DNA from: Elysia chlorotica
Lineage: Eukaryota > Mollusca > Gastropoda > Plakobranchidae
Assembly: GCA_003991915.1 (NCBI GenBank)
Contig: RQTK01000499.1
Location: 218,735-282,734 of the forward strand
Direction of reading: 5' to 3'
Length of the DNA stretch: 64,000 bases
Shown: one piece after another, positions 13,140 through 24,100 of the stretch
Layout: each line of letters begins with the position of its first letter
Position numbering within the stretch: position 1 is the stretch's first letter
Notes under the pieces: generated by a model
The model's database searches: none
What the model saw: the letters and a program-made list of their open reading frames with translations, nothing else
What the model was told of the DNA's origin: nothing
Made by a program: the position numbers and the translations under genes

Positions 13140-14595
13140 TATAATTATAATATTAATAATGATAATTCTTGTAACAACAATAATTATGTAAATAATAACA
13201 GCTTGCATAGATGCATGGTCTAAACAGAAATTGTATTACAAGAGCTCAACTGTGCTAGGCAGAAACAAAATTTTTGTACCTTTGAAGCCTACATTGTTAG
13301 GCTCTTTGCCTCCCCGAGCGCTCAGAAAAGCTTATCTGACTGTAAAGAGGGTGGTTTTCATCTTTTAAAATTGAAACAATCTTATTTTGACATTTACATT
13401 AATATAGCATATCTGCAAGGGGGAAAGATTATCTGGGTTAAGTTTCATTAAAAAGTACAGACGAGTATTTAACCGTTTCAAAAGAGCAATGAAATGAGGG
13501 TTTCAATTTAATTTACTGTCTAAAGTGACACCAGATACTTGCAAGTGACTACTTTCTCAACCTCTCTTATAAAGAGGGGAGACATTGGTGTTTTCTTCTT
13601 CCTGAAATCGATAATCTTTTCTTTTGTTTTATTGACATATAAATGTAGGTAATGATCTTCACACCAACTGACAAATCAACAGATTGTCTCTCTGTAGTTT
13701 GCTTCTTCTTCACTTCTTAATCTTAAAATTGATGTGTCGTCATCAAATTTCAATAAATGTGTATCATTCTGGTGAGTGAGTGCACCATCTTTATTTTATA
13801 AGGTAAACAATACAGGTGATGAAGGTGATCACTTATGAAAATATTTACCTATTTTCTTCTTCGCTCTTTTTATGTGTAATTGAAGCATATTAAAATGCCT
13901 TCTCTATTTTTCTCAGACTCTGCATGACCATTTGATTGGACTGTTGGATTCTCTTCGCTTGCTTCGGAACTTTCCATTCATGCTGTTCACATTAGCATGT
14001 TCCTTATGGGCTTTAGGGGAGGCTCCGTTCTTCTTGTACTTGCCATCTTTCGCCATCAGGTCAGTTATTTTTTTAGGTATAAGATTGTAATTGTAAACTA
14101 GTGTAATTATTCATTTTTTAAACATTGAAATGTGTCAGTAGTCTTATCTGGCATGACTTGGTCAAAATATTTGATATCTGAAGGGGCAAATTCTATAATA
14201 AAGAAAGCGGAACTTGTTACTGGTAAAACATTCAAACATATTTTAGATCAAAGACTTACTTACATTAGTTTTTTTGTAATTTCCAGTACTTAAAAAAAGA
14301 AGGTAATCCTCACGCGTGACACTATGACACTAAGACTGACTATGTTTGACACTGAAATGATCTTCCCCACGTTCCAGTCAAGGCACAAGCCCCAGCCAGG
14401 CGCCAACTCTCTACACGGCCATAGGGGTCGGCTCAATGAGTGGCCGCTTCCTGTCAGGCCTGGTTGCCAGCGACAAAATGATCGGCCCGCTTCTCATCCA
14501 TATAGGTAAGGATGCTTAGAACAGTGCATGTAGTTATACACTATATAAAAATTATACATTATTTTCACCTATTATTATTATTGTTATTATTATTG

Positions 14596-14648
<53 letters not shown>

Positions 14649-17600
14649 TTGCCAATCTACTTTTGGTTGTCTTTAGCTAATTATAAAAAAAAAAGAGATA
14701 CATAAAACCAAACTAAAACTAGATATCTATTACACGCACATATTTTTATTTTATAAATCTAGTTTCAAAATTATTCGAGAGAGAAAAAACATATTTCTAC
14801 AACTATGAGGGTGTGAGCAAACCCACACAGATAAATTGCTTTCCGTTGTATAAGATTAAATGCAAAGCGTGAGAGGCTTTTTAAAGTTATGATTAGGCAC
14901 GTTTTTAAGTCAATATTGATAACTGAATTTAATAAGCTAGACCATCGACTAGGTTTGAAGTGACTAAATTCATTTATCGTGCTAAAGAATCTGTATTTGA
15001 CTTCTGAAAAGTTGGCAGCTATGTGTTATATTATTATGAACTACAAGAGTACTGGTTCAGATTGATATTGTTTTAAATAAGAAGGTGCATTCTTTAATTA
15101 TTTATGACCATCAAGGTGCAGCAGTTGAATGTAAGAACATACTTCGTTAATGCTAGCGTGATAACTTCTCATGCCTTATGACTGGGATGGTGATGATGCT
15201 TTAACCTATCAATAAGTGCCCCTCCCCTTCGTAGGCTGCCAGCAGGATTATCATTCTCTTCCTCCTTTAGGCTGCCTGGGACTAGCTGGGATGGTGATGA
15301 TACTCACCCCCTTGGCTGCGTCTACCTGGACCATCCAGATGCTCTGCGCCTGCCTTTTTGGTGCATACACAGGCTCCCTGGTGCCGCTGTCGTCTCTGAT
15401 CACCATCGAGCTGCTCGGGATCTCAGAGCTGGGCATGGGCTTCGGACTGTTGTGTATGATTCAGGGGTTTGCCTACCTGACAGGTCCGCCCCTCGCAGGT
15501 AACAGTCGCCTCTGGCAGTAGCTGGGAGGGTGTTGGGGAGATGGATTGATGAGTGCTTTGGTTAGTAGATGTAAGAGTGTCAGAAATACGGATAGATGGA
15601 TAATAGGGTGGATGGATGGATGGAGATAGACAGAAAGGAAAAAGGGTGAATGGAAAAGTGAAAATTTTCATTTTACCTTGTGTTGTTTCTTAAATGTTAG
15701 TTGGTCTTGTTCTGTGGACTTTTAGAATTTTTAAATAACCTATTAGTTTGTTTTTTTTTTTTTTTAATGTAGGAATTTAATAAAAAATAATTTTACCCCT
15801 ACAGACTCAAAATCTGGGAAAAGTCACCTTTTTCAGTTAATATATCCGAGCAAGTAATTCCTACAGCTCTATGCTTTTCCACTGCAGCTTCACAAAATTT
15901 GAAATGGATTTTGTGTACATTTATGATTTAAATATTCATTAGATGGTAATGTTTTTGAGTATCAATAAAAGTGGTTACAACCCTGCTCTATTTCAAGAAG
16001 CTGAAAACCAAATCTGAAATAATATGAAAGACGTAAAAATAAAAATCTCTAAGTTAAATGTCCGTCTGAAATAGAAAAATAAATGAGCAACATTCATAAT
16101 TCTACATTTTTTTATGTTTTCGTAAAGTTGAACTTGTTTGCCATGATTATGCTGAAATCTAAGTTTATGCCAGATTTTAACATTCAAATTGTGCTGCTTG
16201 TTTGGGAAACATTTCAGAATGTTATTAGACATAAGGAATTAATCTTAATTGAATGTTCTCTTAGTCTTACTAGCCTTAGTGACAATTAAAAAGGAAAGTA
16301 AGTTTAAAAAAAAACTTGGGCTGTGCACAATCTGCTCTCACTCTCTCCCCCCCAGCCCCCCCCCCCTCTCTCTATCTCTCTTTCCTCTCTCTATTAGCTA
16401 ATTAAGTCCCTGCTCTAGTTTTTCCTTAACCTGCACTTCCTTCTCCTGTACCTCCAACTACACTTCCTTCTGTTCCTCTGCCTGCACCTCCTCCCCCTCA
16501 TCCACCTGTACCTCTTTCTGTTCCACCGCCTGCAGCTCCCCCTCCTCCAGCCCCGCCTCTCCCCTGCTCTTCCTTCTTTTCCTGTTCATCCGCCTGCTCC
16601 TCCTCCCCCCTCTTTTCCTCCTTCTGCTCTTCCTCCTTCTCCTCCTCCTCCCTCCTGCTCCTCTTCCTTATCCCTTCTGCTCCTCCTCCTGTTCATCGTT
16701 GGGCACCTCCGCCTGCTTTTCCTCCTCTTGTTCATCTGCTGGGGGGGGGCGGTGGTCTAGGGGTAGAACATCAGTTTCTGATGCAAAAAGTCCGGAGTTC
16801 GAATCCTAGCGGTTGCGTTCCCTACTGGTTGGGTCGGTGCCAGTATAATGTGACCGGCTGAGACAGGAGTCATGGTATCCCCGCTCTGTCTTGGGGCCCG
16901 TCCACAATATAGCCTAAATAGTGCTGATGTTGGACGTTAAAACAAACTCAACTCAATTCAACCTCCCTGTGCTCCGCTTTTTCCTCCTCCTGCCCCTTCT
17001 CCCTCCTGCTCTTCCTCCAGCCCCTTCTCCTTCTGTTCATCGTTGGGCACCTCCGCCTGCTTTTCCTCCTCTTGTTCATGTGCTTGCACCTCCCTGTGAT
17101 CCGCCTGTTCCTCCTGTGCTTCCGCCTGCTCGTCTTCCTTCTCAAACTCCTCCTACTGCTCCTCCTGCTTATCTTCCTCTTCTCCTGTACCTGCTCTTTC
17201 TCTCTCCTCTTCCTGCACCAGCTTTCGTTTCTTCTCCTGCACCTCCTGCTGATACTCCCAGTGGTGCTGCTCCTCCTCTTCTTGCGATACTTCATTTTAT
17301 TCCTCTCTTTCCTTTTCTTCTTCTTCCTCCTTTTCCTCCTAAAGATAAATAGATCAATATATGGAGTCTGTAGAAAGATAGAATAACACAGACACAGAGG
17401 ATTTCAAGGGTGGTATAAACCTTTTTTTTTTTTTTATAAACCCTCTGGATGAAAAATTTTTTTTATTTGTAAAGAGATGCAGTTAGATAGACGTATAGAT
17501 GTAATGATAGATAGTAACACAGCTGTATAGATAGATAAACACACACACACGCACATAGATAGATAAATAGATAGACAAATTAGATTGATGAGTGCAATTT

Positions 17601-19199
17601 TTTAATCCTGTTTTAGGATCACTGGGTGAAAGACACCCACAAGTGATTTATAATAGTATTACAAAAAACGAGTGATGGTGAAGGTTAATATAATGTTGTT
17701 TGAAACATTATTACTCATTTACTGTCTCAATGATGCTTCAAGTATATATATTACACTATAAATTTTTGTGAAATAAAAATAAAAATGAATATAAAAAAAA
17801 AGATACCTTTACTTAGCAAAAGAAAACAAATACATGTGAAATCAAGAGAAATATTACGGAACTCTACGAATGATAATTATATAAGGTTAACGGCAATAAA
17901 CAAAACAAAAAATGCACCTGTATATTAAGTACTAAACTTGAAGTATTTAGAGATAGTTTAATTACATCTTGGCTAATGTAAACATTTTCCACTATTTATG
18001 TTATTTGGTATTGTAATTTAAATCTTGTCTCTCCACAGGTATTACTGTTAAAGCCATGGGGTTCGAAAACTGTTTTATTATATTTGGTAAGCTGACAATT
18101 TCTAGTTCAATATTTACATTTTAAAGGTATCATTAAATTAATTTGCAAAATATAGGTACATAGTTCTGGCATTGTAAAGCCTTTAAGAGTGATGCCTGTA
18201 TCTTAATAATTATATTTCCTGCTAAGTGCTTTCCTGTAATGAATTGTGAAATATTTATATGGTTGCTAATGAGCAATCAAAGAAACTATTGGTTATTTGT
18301 TTAGAGCTGATAAGAGGCGAAACTTAATTGATCCTATCCCTAATTTTGTTTAGTAATACAGTTTTACAAAGTTACTAGCTTCAAGTCATTAGACCAAGAG
18401 ATAATATATCCTTTCTGATGTACCCACAAATAATGTGTCCTTGTGGTGGTAATTGACTTAAATAATCCTAAACAAAGTACTGCAGCCCATAGCCAGGACT
18501 AGCAGGATATCCGATTTATCGCTGCGCAACTTAATGGAATATGTAGATGGTTCATATATTTATTTTTATTCTGAAACATCAGAAGTGTTATGACATGAGC
18601 TACCTTGTAAAGTAAAGTGATTATTGCCCATCGTCTAATGCTCAATGGTAGTTTACTGTGGCAAACATCTTACCCATACACAGTATATGATATGATTCTA
18701 TCACTACCAGCTGGGATAAGTTGTTACTTTAGCAAATCTTGCACCAAGTTTTACAACAACATTCCTGCTTAATTCTCCTTTAAGGTCTATTTAGAGGTGT
18801 TCTAAAAATGTCTACGGTATTATTCCAGGCATTCTGATGACCCTGGGCAGTGCTGTGGGGATGTTGATTGCTGTGCTACTCGGGCGTGAAGTCGGGGGAG
18901 ACGAAGATGAACACGGGTCACTAGATGACCTTGAGCGAGCGCTGCGTCGCGTCTCTAACTGTATGAGCAGTGGATCTGAGGACGAGGATATCCAACCAGG
19001 CACTCCAGATGCTTGTAGCGACTACTCCCGCAGCCACAGGGGCCAGGGGGGTTCTCTCCCTGCAGATGAAAATATACAAGACAAGGGGCAAGAGACCGAC
19101 TGTGCCCATCAGGAGGGCTGGAAATACAGTGAGGCATGGCATGATGAGCAAGGGGAGCTGGAAACAATAGCAGAGGAGGTGGAACAGACAGTCAAGTAG
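3021..19199 (+). CDS. Monocarboxylate-transporter-like protein (SLC16 family, MFS), complete, 11 coding exons
   Basis: Joins in frame as 3021-3826, 5513-5670, 6216-6311, 7154-7297, 7945-8064, 8924-10002, 13917-14059, 14378-14505, 15271-15498, 18039-18086 and 18829-19199: 3321 nt, 1106 residues plus TAG. All introns are GT-AG and all phases agree. Family evidence: DGGWAW at residues 296-301 at the start of TM1, which fits the SLC16 TM1 signature; YFNRYRGFACG at 419-429, the TM5 signature; twelve hydrophobic segments split 6+6; and an Arg in the TM8 region (residue 872). SLC16 proteins move monocarboxylates or other small organic solutes across membranes, many with protons; the substrate here is unknown. 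Unusual: about 290 acidic, Ser-rich residues precede TM1 (usual N-termini are short), and the TM6-TM7 loop is about 320 residues and Ser/Asn-rich. Start: ATG 3021 has a good context (gacaATGG), and an in-frame TAG at 2979 excludes an upstream start. Which SLC16 member it is cannot be told. Confidence 0.92.
4540..4705 (+). mobile_element. Diverged SINE, middle and tail only
   Basis: Reads ctactggttggtttggtg, later ccacaatatagcctag and gttggacattaag, matching the SINE middle and tail in order; the tRNA head is missing or unrecognisable. In intron 1 of the transporter. Confidence 0.6.
4975..5145 (+). mobile_element. Diverged SINE, middle and tail only
   Basis: A second headless copy 430 bp downstream in the same orientation (actactggttggtttggtgt ... 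gttggatgttaagaaagcaa). More diverged than 4540-4705. Confidence 0.55.
5379..5434. repeat. (ATT)n microsatellite
   Basis: Uninterrupted trinucleotide repeat of about 18 units, 80 bp upstream of exon 2. Confidence 0.9.
5513..5670 (+). CDS. SLC16-like exon 2: TM1
   Basis: Acceptor ttccacag|cc and donor gctg|gtaata. Carries the SLC16 hallmark DGGWAW followed by a hydrophobic helix (VILFAAFCSLALVG). Phase 2 in, phase 1 out. Confidence 0.92.
6216..6311 (+). CDS. SLC16-like exon 3: TM1-TM2 region
   Basis: Acceptor tctgtag|gtg and donor ctcag|gtgagg. Encodes the VFMPYILEHI...SRASWIG stretch typical of the MCT extracellular loop and start of TM2. Phase 1 at both ends. Confidence 0.9.
6728..7006. repeat. 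30-bp minisatellite in intron 3
   Basis: About nine units of a 30-bp repeat (accctacacagtgcaaagca followed by aatactgaat). Two units carry an extra 7-bp tatgaat. Identity between units is very high and there are no spacers, so it is a tandem repeat and not a CRISPR array. Confidence 0.93.
7154..7297 (+). CDS. SLC16-like exon 4: TM2-TM3
   Basis: Acceptor gtgtccag|gg and donor tctg|gtcagt. Encodes the GP..SILLNRIGARW loop between TM2 and TM3, which is the MFS basic loop, and TM3. Phase 1 at both ends. Confidence 0.9.
7945..8064 (+). CDS. SLC16-like exon 5: TM4-TM5
   Basis: Acceptor tatacag|gta and donor gtcag|gttagc. Encodes the Gly-rich TM4 (GIGFGYI) and the TM5 signature YFNRYRGFACG followed by a Gly/Ala-rich helix. 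Phase 1 at both ends. Confidence 0.92.
8924..10002 (+). CDS. SLC16-like exon 6: TM6 and long central loop
   Basis: Acceptor tgtttcag|tt and donor ataag|gtgaaa (phase 0 out). The first 35 or so residues are TM6; the remaining roughly 320 residues are a hydrophilic loop rich in Ser, Asn, Arg and Pro. The sequence upstream of 8924 is intron although a frame stays open through it. The tandem duplication in intron 6 starts within about 10 bp of this donor. Confidence 0.9.
10014..10411. repeat. Intron 6 duplication, block A copy 1
   Basis: Nearly identical to 11609-12003, with a shorter third copy at 12042-12245. Begins gcatgctttgtttctgattt and ends gcccagtgtgtt. Open frames of 88 codons in each copy reflect the shared repeat, not a gene. 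Confidence 0.88.
10430..10790 (+). mobile_element. Dispersed unclassified repeat (family D), copy 1
   Basis: Shares ordered blocks with 62083-62400: a ctaggttcccct-like start, cctatacggcgaca, ttgacagaagacaa, aggcaagacatgata, and ggttcc(c)taatttt. Both copies run into ACT/ACC-rich trinucleotide sequence. Shorter matches occur at 43795-43815 and 990-1016. No coding capacity seen. Confidence 0.6.
10801..11041. repeat. Poly-T and ACT/ACC trinucleotide tract
   Basis: A run of about 35 T at 10801-10835, then imperfect actacc/ccaccact repeats to 11041. The last part recurs at 12264-12322. Confidence 0.85.
11041..11604. repeat. Intron 6 duplication, block B copy 1
   Basis: Nearly identical to 12320-12883 with only scattered substitutions and small indels (for example the T-run near 11450). 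Confidence 0.88.
11609..12003. repeat. Intron 6 duplication, block A copy 2
   Basis: Second full copy of block A; joined directly to the first 38 bp of block B (12003-12041) without the family D repeat. Confidence 0.88.
12042..12245. repeat. Intron 6 duplication, partial block A copy 3
   Basis: The 3' half of block A, followed by a 17-bp remnant of the family D start (ctctatagagggaggga) and then the trinucleotide tail. Confidence 0.85.
12320..12883. repeat. Intron 6 duplication, block B copy 2
   Basis: Second copy of block B, ending gaaaacacatta like copy 1. Confidence 0.88.
12884..13916. other. Rest of intron 6
   Basis: Single-copy AT-rich intron with an (ATA)n tract at 13076-13139. No exon seen. 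Confidence 0.6.
13076..13139. repeat. (ATA)n microsatellite
   Basis: About 20 uninterrupted units, producing meaningless poly-Ile and poly-Asn frames. Confidence 0.92.
13917..14059 (+). CDS. SLC16-like exon 7: TM7
   Basis: Acceptor ttttctcag|ac and donor atcag|gtcagt. Encodes the end of the loop and TM7 (FMLFTLACSLWALGEAPFF). Phase 0 in, phase 2 out, matching both neighbours. Confidence 0.9.
14378..14505 (+). CDS. SLC16-like exon 8: TM8
   Basis: Acceptor gttccag|tc and donor atag|gtaagg. The true frame reads TLYTAIGVGSMSGRFLSGLV, a TM8 with the conserved Arg (residue 872) that corresponds in position to the substrate/proton Arg of MCT1. A longer open frame on the same strand is out of frame with the gene. 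Confidence 0.88.
14570..14647. repeat. (ATT)n microsatellite
   Basis: Imperfect then pure ATT repeat 65 bp after exon 8. Confidence 0.9.
15271..15498 (+). CDS. SLC16-like exon 9: TM9-TM11
   Basis: Acceptor cctcctttag|gc and donor gcag|gtaaca. Three hydrophobic segments including GAYTGSLVPLSSLITIELLG and the MCT-like FGLLCMIQGFAYLTGPPLAG. Phase 1 at both ends. Confidence 0.92.
16330..17345. repeat. Pyrimidine-rich degenerate minisatellite domain
   Basis: About 800 bp with strong C/T bias on the plus strand, built from degenerate words such as cctgctcttcctcc and ttcatc.gcctgc. It is split by a SINE at 16739-16965. The Pro/Leu-rich and Arg/Lys-rich frames over it are by-products of composition. 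Confidence 0.75.
16739..16965 (+). mobile_element. Full-length tRNA-derived SINE
   Basis: The best plus-strand copy: G-run, ggtggtctaggggtagaaca (A box region), gagttcgaatcc (B box), ctactggttgggtcggtgcc, gaccggctgagacaggagtc, ggcccgtccacaatatagcc, gatgttggacgttaaa and a caactcaa tail. Inserted in the pyrimidine-rich domain. Confidence 0.85.
18039..18086 (+). CDS. SLC16-like exon 10: 48-nt microexon
   Basis: Acceptor tctccacag|gt and donor tttg|gtaagc. Only 16 codons (ITVKAMGFENCFIIF core), corresponding to the TM11-TM12 linker. Phase 1 at both ends, so skipping it would keep the frame. Confidence 0.85.
18829..19199 (+). CDS. SLC16-like exon 11: TM12, acidic C-tail and stop
   Basis: Acceptor tattccag|gc. 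Encodes TM12 (LMTLGSAVGMLIAVLLG) and a hydrophilic, acidic cytoplasmic tail of about 100 residues ending at TAG 19197-19199. The last codons lie in a tandem repeat that continues into the 3' UTR. Confidence 0.9.
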
Positions 19200-19348
19200 G
19201 AGACAGTGCCATGGGAGCTAGAACAAACAATAAGTAGGAGATATATCAGAGATAGAACAGTCAGTCAAGTAGGAGATAATAGCAGACGTATAACAAACAG
19301 TCAAGCAGGAGAGAGTAGCATGGGAGGTAGAATATACAGTTGAGTAGT
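19160..19348. repeat. Degenerate minisatellite spanning the transporter stop codon
   Basis: About five units of 35-41 bp with the pattern (agcag..)aggt(a/g)gaaca(g/a)acagtcaagtagga. Unit 1 is coding and supplies the stop TAG; units 2-5 are 3' UTR. Confidence 0.7.
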
Positions 19349-20760
19349 AAGCCCAGTGTTAATTTTGCTAAACCTGCGATGGTAGAGAAAATTTGTAGCT
19401 TGTAAATTTTCCAGGCCCATATTCAGGATTATTTGCTAAAAGTAACCATAAAAATAGAGTAAGCTTAAGACAAATATGCATTCATTTGTCTTTGATTTAA
19501 GCCAAAATTTTAAAACAATTTTTTTCATTTTCTGAAATTGAATACAAAATATTCAGGTAATTTTTTGTTGTTGTGAGAACTTTGAAATGTCCCATGTATG
19601 TTAAGAGAATTTTTAGAGGGACTTGAGAGTTGTCTTTTTTTTTTCTTTCTTTTTTATCCAATCAAACATGAGTTCAAAATTTAGTGTGTGAATCTAGAAA
19701 TCAAAGATACAAAAGTAAAACAAAGGACTTAATTCTGCCATATTGAATTACAAAGCAACAAGTTCTGTGGAAGATTGTCTCTGAAACATTTAAAATACAA
19801 ATCTGCACAAACATAGATGAAGAGCACAAAGAACACTGATGATCAATCTTATAATGCAAATGTGATATTATTGTTAAATGACCCACTTATTGCTTTCAAG
19901 GACATATGTAAAGCCAGAACTGCCTCTCTTTGAACCAATTTTGATTGCTATGTCTATTTTCCTTTTCTTCTTCAAAATACACCATTTGTTAAGGACTTAA
20001 GTTTTTAATGAAATACCTTTGAAAAGTGTTTGGATCTGCTTGTTATACCTCATTTTTATGTCCCCCAAGCATATCTTTGTAAAGTCTGTCTCATGTTTAA
20101 ATTGAACGGTAGATTCTTTTGACTCTTGTGTTATTGCGGCTTATTCCATATTGGATATGCCTGAAGCTGTAGTTAGATATTTAGATATAAACAGTCCAAA
20201 ATGCCCTGCTGGATGGATACCGAAAGCTTCCAAAATATTAGAATATGAAGAAAACGAATGTGCATCAATGAATTGCATCTGAAAAAAAGGTAATAAGGGG
20301 GATATAGAAAGAGAAAACATAACTCTTTTGTTTCCAAAAGCAGGATGATTGAGGGTATACCTGATAAAAACCTGAAAACTTCTCTGAGATTCAGTACAGG
20401 GCATTTGTGTCCAAGTTGTTATCAAAAGGATATTGTAACTCAATCTTTTCTGTGAACTTGTAAATTTAAATGCTGTTTATAACTCTATTGTATTTTTTTT
20501 TTGTATGTCGCTCCAGTGGTCTATATCACAAGAAATGCTTTTGGGAAAAAGTTATAGAAAATTTTGTGTATTTTCATAAATGAAAAATGATTAGCACCTA
20601 AGATACCTTGGTCTTTCGAATTTTCTCCCTGTGGCTTACATTTGTTCAATTATTTGTGCACCAACACGCTTTTCAATATTGCAAGATTTGATGCTATTTT
20701 CACCCCCAGTATTTCAGTTTCAGAGCTGTCAATTCCTATAATAAATTTAGATGTAGAAGG
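19200..20760 (+). other. Probable 3' UTR of the transporter gene
   Basis: No coding potential. The first plausible polyadenylation hexamer I noticed is AATAAA at 20740-20745; the true end is unknown. Confidence 0.35.
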
Positions 20761-20934
20761 CAACTAGAATATAGGTGGGTTTTTTAAAATACTTTTCATC
20801 ACTTATTATAGGGCCCTACTTGTAACTAAATTTGAAGTGCACTTTTTGATCCATTTACTTAAGTTAGACTTTTAACTAAGTATATTCAAAAACTTGACTT
20901 GATGAATTTGACCACTGTGGGCGCATTTTAGACA

Positions 20935-21130
20935 CTGGTATCAGACAATATACTTTGCAACACAGAGACAGAGCAGTGATACCAGGTTTTCTGTCTCAGC
21001 CGGCTGGTCACATTATTCTGACACCTACCCAACCACTAGGGAGCAAGGTGCTCTTATCGGAGATCAATCCAGGGACCTCCCAATCAGAATTTGCATGCTC
21101 TAGCATTTATCCACACTGACCTCCTCGCAG
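20935..21130 (-). mobile_element. SINE fragment (head and middle)
   Basis: Minus-strand match to the SINE middle and head; on the plus strand it reads gtctcagccggctggtcaca, then cctacccaaccactagggag. The ttggacgtt tail is absent. Confidence 0.65.
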
Positions 21131-24100
21131 GATCTATTTGAAGGCAATAATGGTTAGAATTATAGGTTGAACTTTGAAATGCGCTGAAATGTTTTCACTA
21201 TCAAGTAAGGTTCAGATTCAAGCTCATCGGGTGAAGGGAGAAGCATCATTCCACATAATTTTTCATTTGCCAGAAATGAATGCATACTAGGGTTGATGAG
21301 TAGGGACAAAAGAATGGCTCTAGATATGTGCAGCAGTACTAAATTAAGGCTAAGCATTATGCTAGGATAAAAATTAGGCATATGCTGATAAACTGAGTTC
21401 CCTCTTTTGATAGAAATACAATTTTACATGTGGTCTCTAAGAGTTCAGAGTACCAAATTATAAATTGTTTACTTTCTTTGTATTATAAGAATGTTTACCT
21501 TTGTTGTATTATAGGACTATTTGTGAAGCAACCAGGGTGGATCAAAGTCAAAATTTTGACTTAATGAGTTATTTATAGCGTGTTATAAAGCATAACTTTA
21601 AGAAGTTTTACTTCTGCCTGATTCACACTGGTTGCTGTACAATTTTTGTTGTTGTAATTTTAGTAAATCTTTAGGGGTATTATGGATTTTGTGGAATACT
21701 TGTACTTGTATTATTTTTATATTGTTTACTTTTTTATTTATTTGCATGTGGTTTTTTTTTTCTTTCTTTTTAAGTAGTTTAATTATTCAAAAAAGGTTTA
21801 TGGACATAAAAAAAGTTTGACTAGTTAAATGTGCCAGAGGGTTCCTTTGTAAATACGATAGGGATAGTGTATAGCTGAAGAGTTCCCTCACAAATTACCT
21901 ACAACACTTCTATTTTTCTGTACAATTAAATTATCCATATGTCTCACCCAAAACAATTTACTTTTTTTTTAATCTGCGTGATCTAAAACAAACTAGACTA
22001 CTATTCTGAACTTCCTGGATCTTTTTTTTTACTCTATAAATTAATTGAGCTATTTTATTTCATGCACTTAGCATTCACAAGTGACGATCTCAATTCTTTT
22101 GGTAAATATTGCCTACATTATTAACGCATAGAGCAAAAAAACAACAAACAACCCAGCAAAGCAATAATGGACATGCGTATACAAATTTTACAATATCATT
22201 GTAGATAAAATTGGGTAAGTTAATGTCATTTGCAGAGCCAAAAGCAAATGGATTTAGCAAGCCTTTAAAAGCATATAAATTTTTTTCTTGGGTTCATGGC
22301 AATAAGGGGCATATTTTTATTGTTATGGGCAGAAACTCATTGTGTAGAGTGAAGGTGTTTAGACACCTGAACCTGCACCACAATGGTTTTTCATTTTTTA
22401 CTCTCAGTTGAACATCTCAAGCACCCTGCTTTCAAAGAGCCTCACATTGTGAGAGAAGCCAATATTTTGTCATCATTGTTGCACTTTTGCTTTAAATGTG
22501 TGCCTTAAACCTTCACAACACGGATTTATGGAAACCATTCTTTTGCCAACTGCTGAGATGGCGCATTTAATGGAGAGTGTCCACTGTAAAATTGACTCTG
22601 TCGCCCTGTTAATATTCATGATCCCCTGAGATGTAAGTGCGGGTGCGCAGATCACTTGTTAAGTGGTTTTTGTGCAGTGATCACGAATTATGAGCTCTGT
22701 TCTTTTCAAACTTTATTTTCATGGATATTATGTTTTATTGGGATTAATTTTCTGTGTGCTAATTCCTCTGAGTTCTAGCTAGATCTGTTGTTACCAGACC
22801 GGCCATTTCAAGCATTTTTTGCTCGAAGACAATAGCGGATTGTGCATTTTTTTGTCCAGGAGGATTTTGTGCACAGCCATTACAGGGCACTGTCTGTTAA
22901 TGCCAGACAATCTAATATATTAAAAAAAAAAAATTAAATGGAGTATGAAGGCTGTTGTGTTACTATAAGTTTGATATTGCCATAAATATTACCCTCTACA
23001 TGTAGTAAATTATGTTATGGTGAGAACTGTCAGCAAACTTTGGCTATGCACACACTGGAGTTATTAATAACTATTTGGCTTTTCATCTTCATGTAGGCAA
23101 GTCCATTTTTTTTTTAAATTCTATTCCTCACCTATGCCTTTAGTGCATAGAAAAAATTATGTTTTGCAATGAAGATAAAAGTAGATCTTAATAATCATTT
23201 ATGTCCTCAGTTATGTAATTGATAATTATTGTAACTAAATAGCAAGTTATGTATGCCAATCATTCTATATTTATTTGTCATTGTTGATTTAAAAAAAAAA
23301 AGACTTTTGTGTGTGTTATTTTTGTAAACTTTGTAAAAACTTTTCAATGTACTGAAGAGATTGGTACCATAGGCTTACTATGACCAACTTTTTCTCTTTT
23401 TACAATAGTTGCCATCAAGATACATGTAATGTGCATTCAGACTCTTGGATGAGATTTCCTTCATTTATTCACAGACTTAATTTATAATCATAGTCTTCAT
23501 TATTTCATTATCATCATCATTGCGATCATCAATCATATAGTCAAGCATTTGGTGTTCATATTGATTCTCAAGTTAATTCTAAGCCCTTGAATCTCTCTTG
23601 ATTTTTGTAGAGCAATTGATGTTAATTATCATGGAAACCTCCGACGTTTTATTATCATCGTAAGCCAACTCAAAATATGATAATTAATTTAACACTCATC
23701 ATCGTTTATATATAATGTATCAATGTTATTTTTTATTATGTGAGTAAGATTTAGATCTCTAGGGGCTTGTATAATTAAGATAACAACAAAAAATAGCCTT
23801 TTACCTGTTCTTCCTTTTCTATGCTTTTGTGTGATTTGCAAGCTTAGAAAGTTTGTCCAGCAGTTTTGATTGAGATTTTTATGTTATATCTATTATGTCT
23901 TCGATTTATCTAATCAATGATTTTTTGTCATCTCATCTACACACACACATGAATATATATATATGCATTTGTGGTGTTGATTTTTAGAGCTTTTTGGATA
24001 CGTCTTTTCAATCTAATTTAATTATGCCAGTGTTGTTTTTCCATTTCGAAAGTTGTATTGTGCAAACTTTAAACTGCAATTTAAGTCAAGCCATTATAGA

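Larger units (their letters stand above)
15499..18038. other. Intron 9 (2.5 kb)
   Basis: Holds a pyrimidine-rich domain, one SINE and ATAG-type short repeats near 17490-17580; the rest is AT-rich without recognisable content. Confidence 0.65.

Noticed and set aside
15234..15270. Alternative acceptor 37 bp upstream of transporter exon 9 (ccttcgtag|gctgcc)
   Set aside because: Using it would add 37 nt and break the reading frame; the downstream site restores the MCT protein.
16745..16815. tRNA gene
   Set aside because: A and B boxes are present but no cloverleaf acceptor stem closes, and the sequence continues into the SINE body shared with other copies.
16921..17386. Pro-rich, Leu-rich and Arg-rich frames
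   Set aside because: By-products of the pyrimidine-rich repeat; all frames look equally biased.
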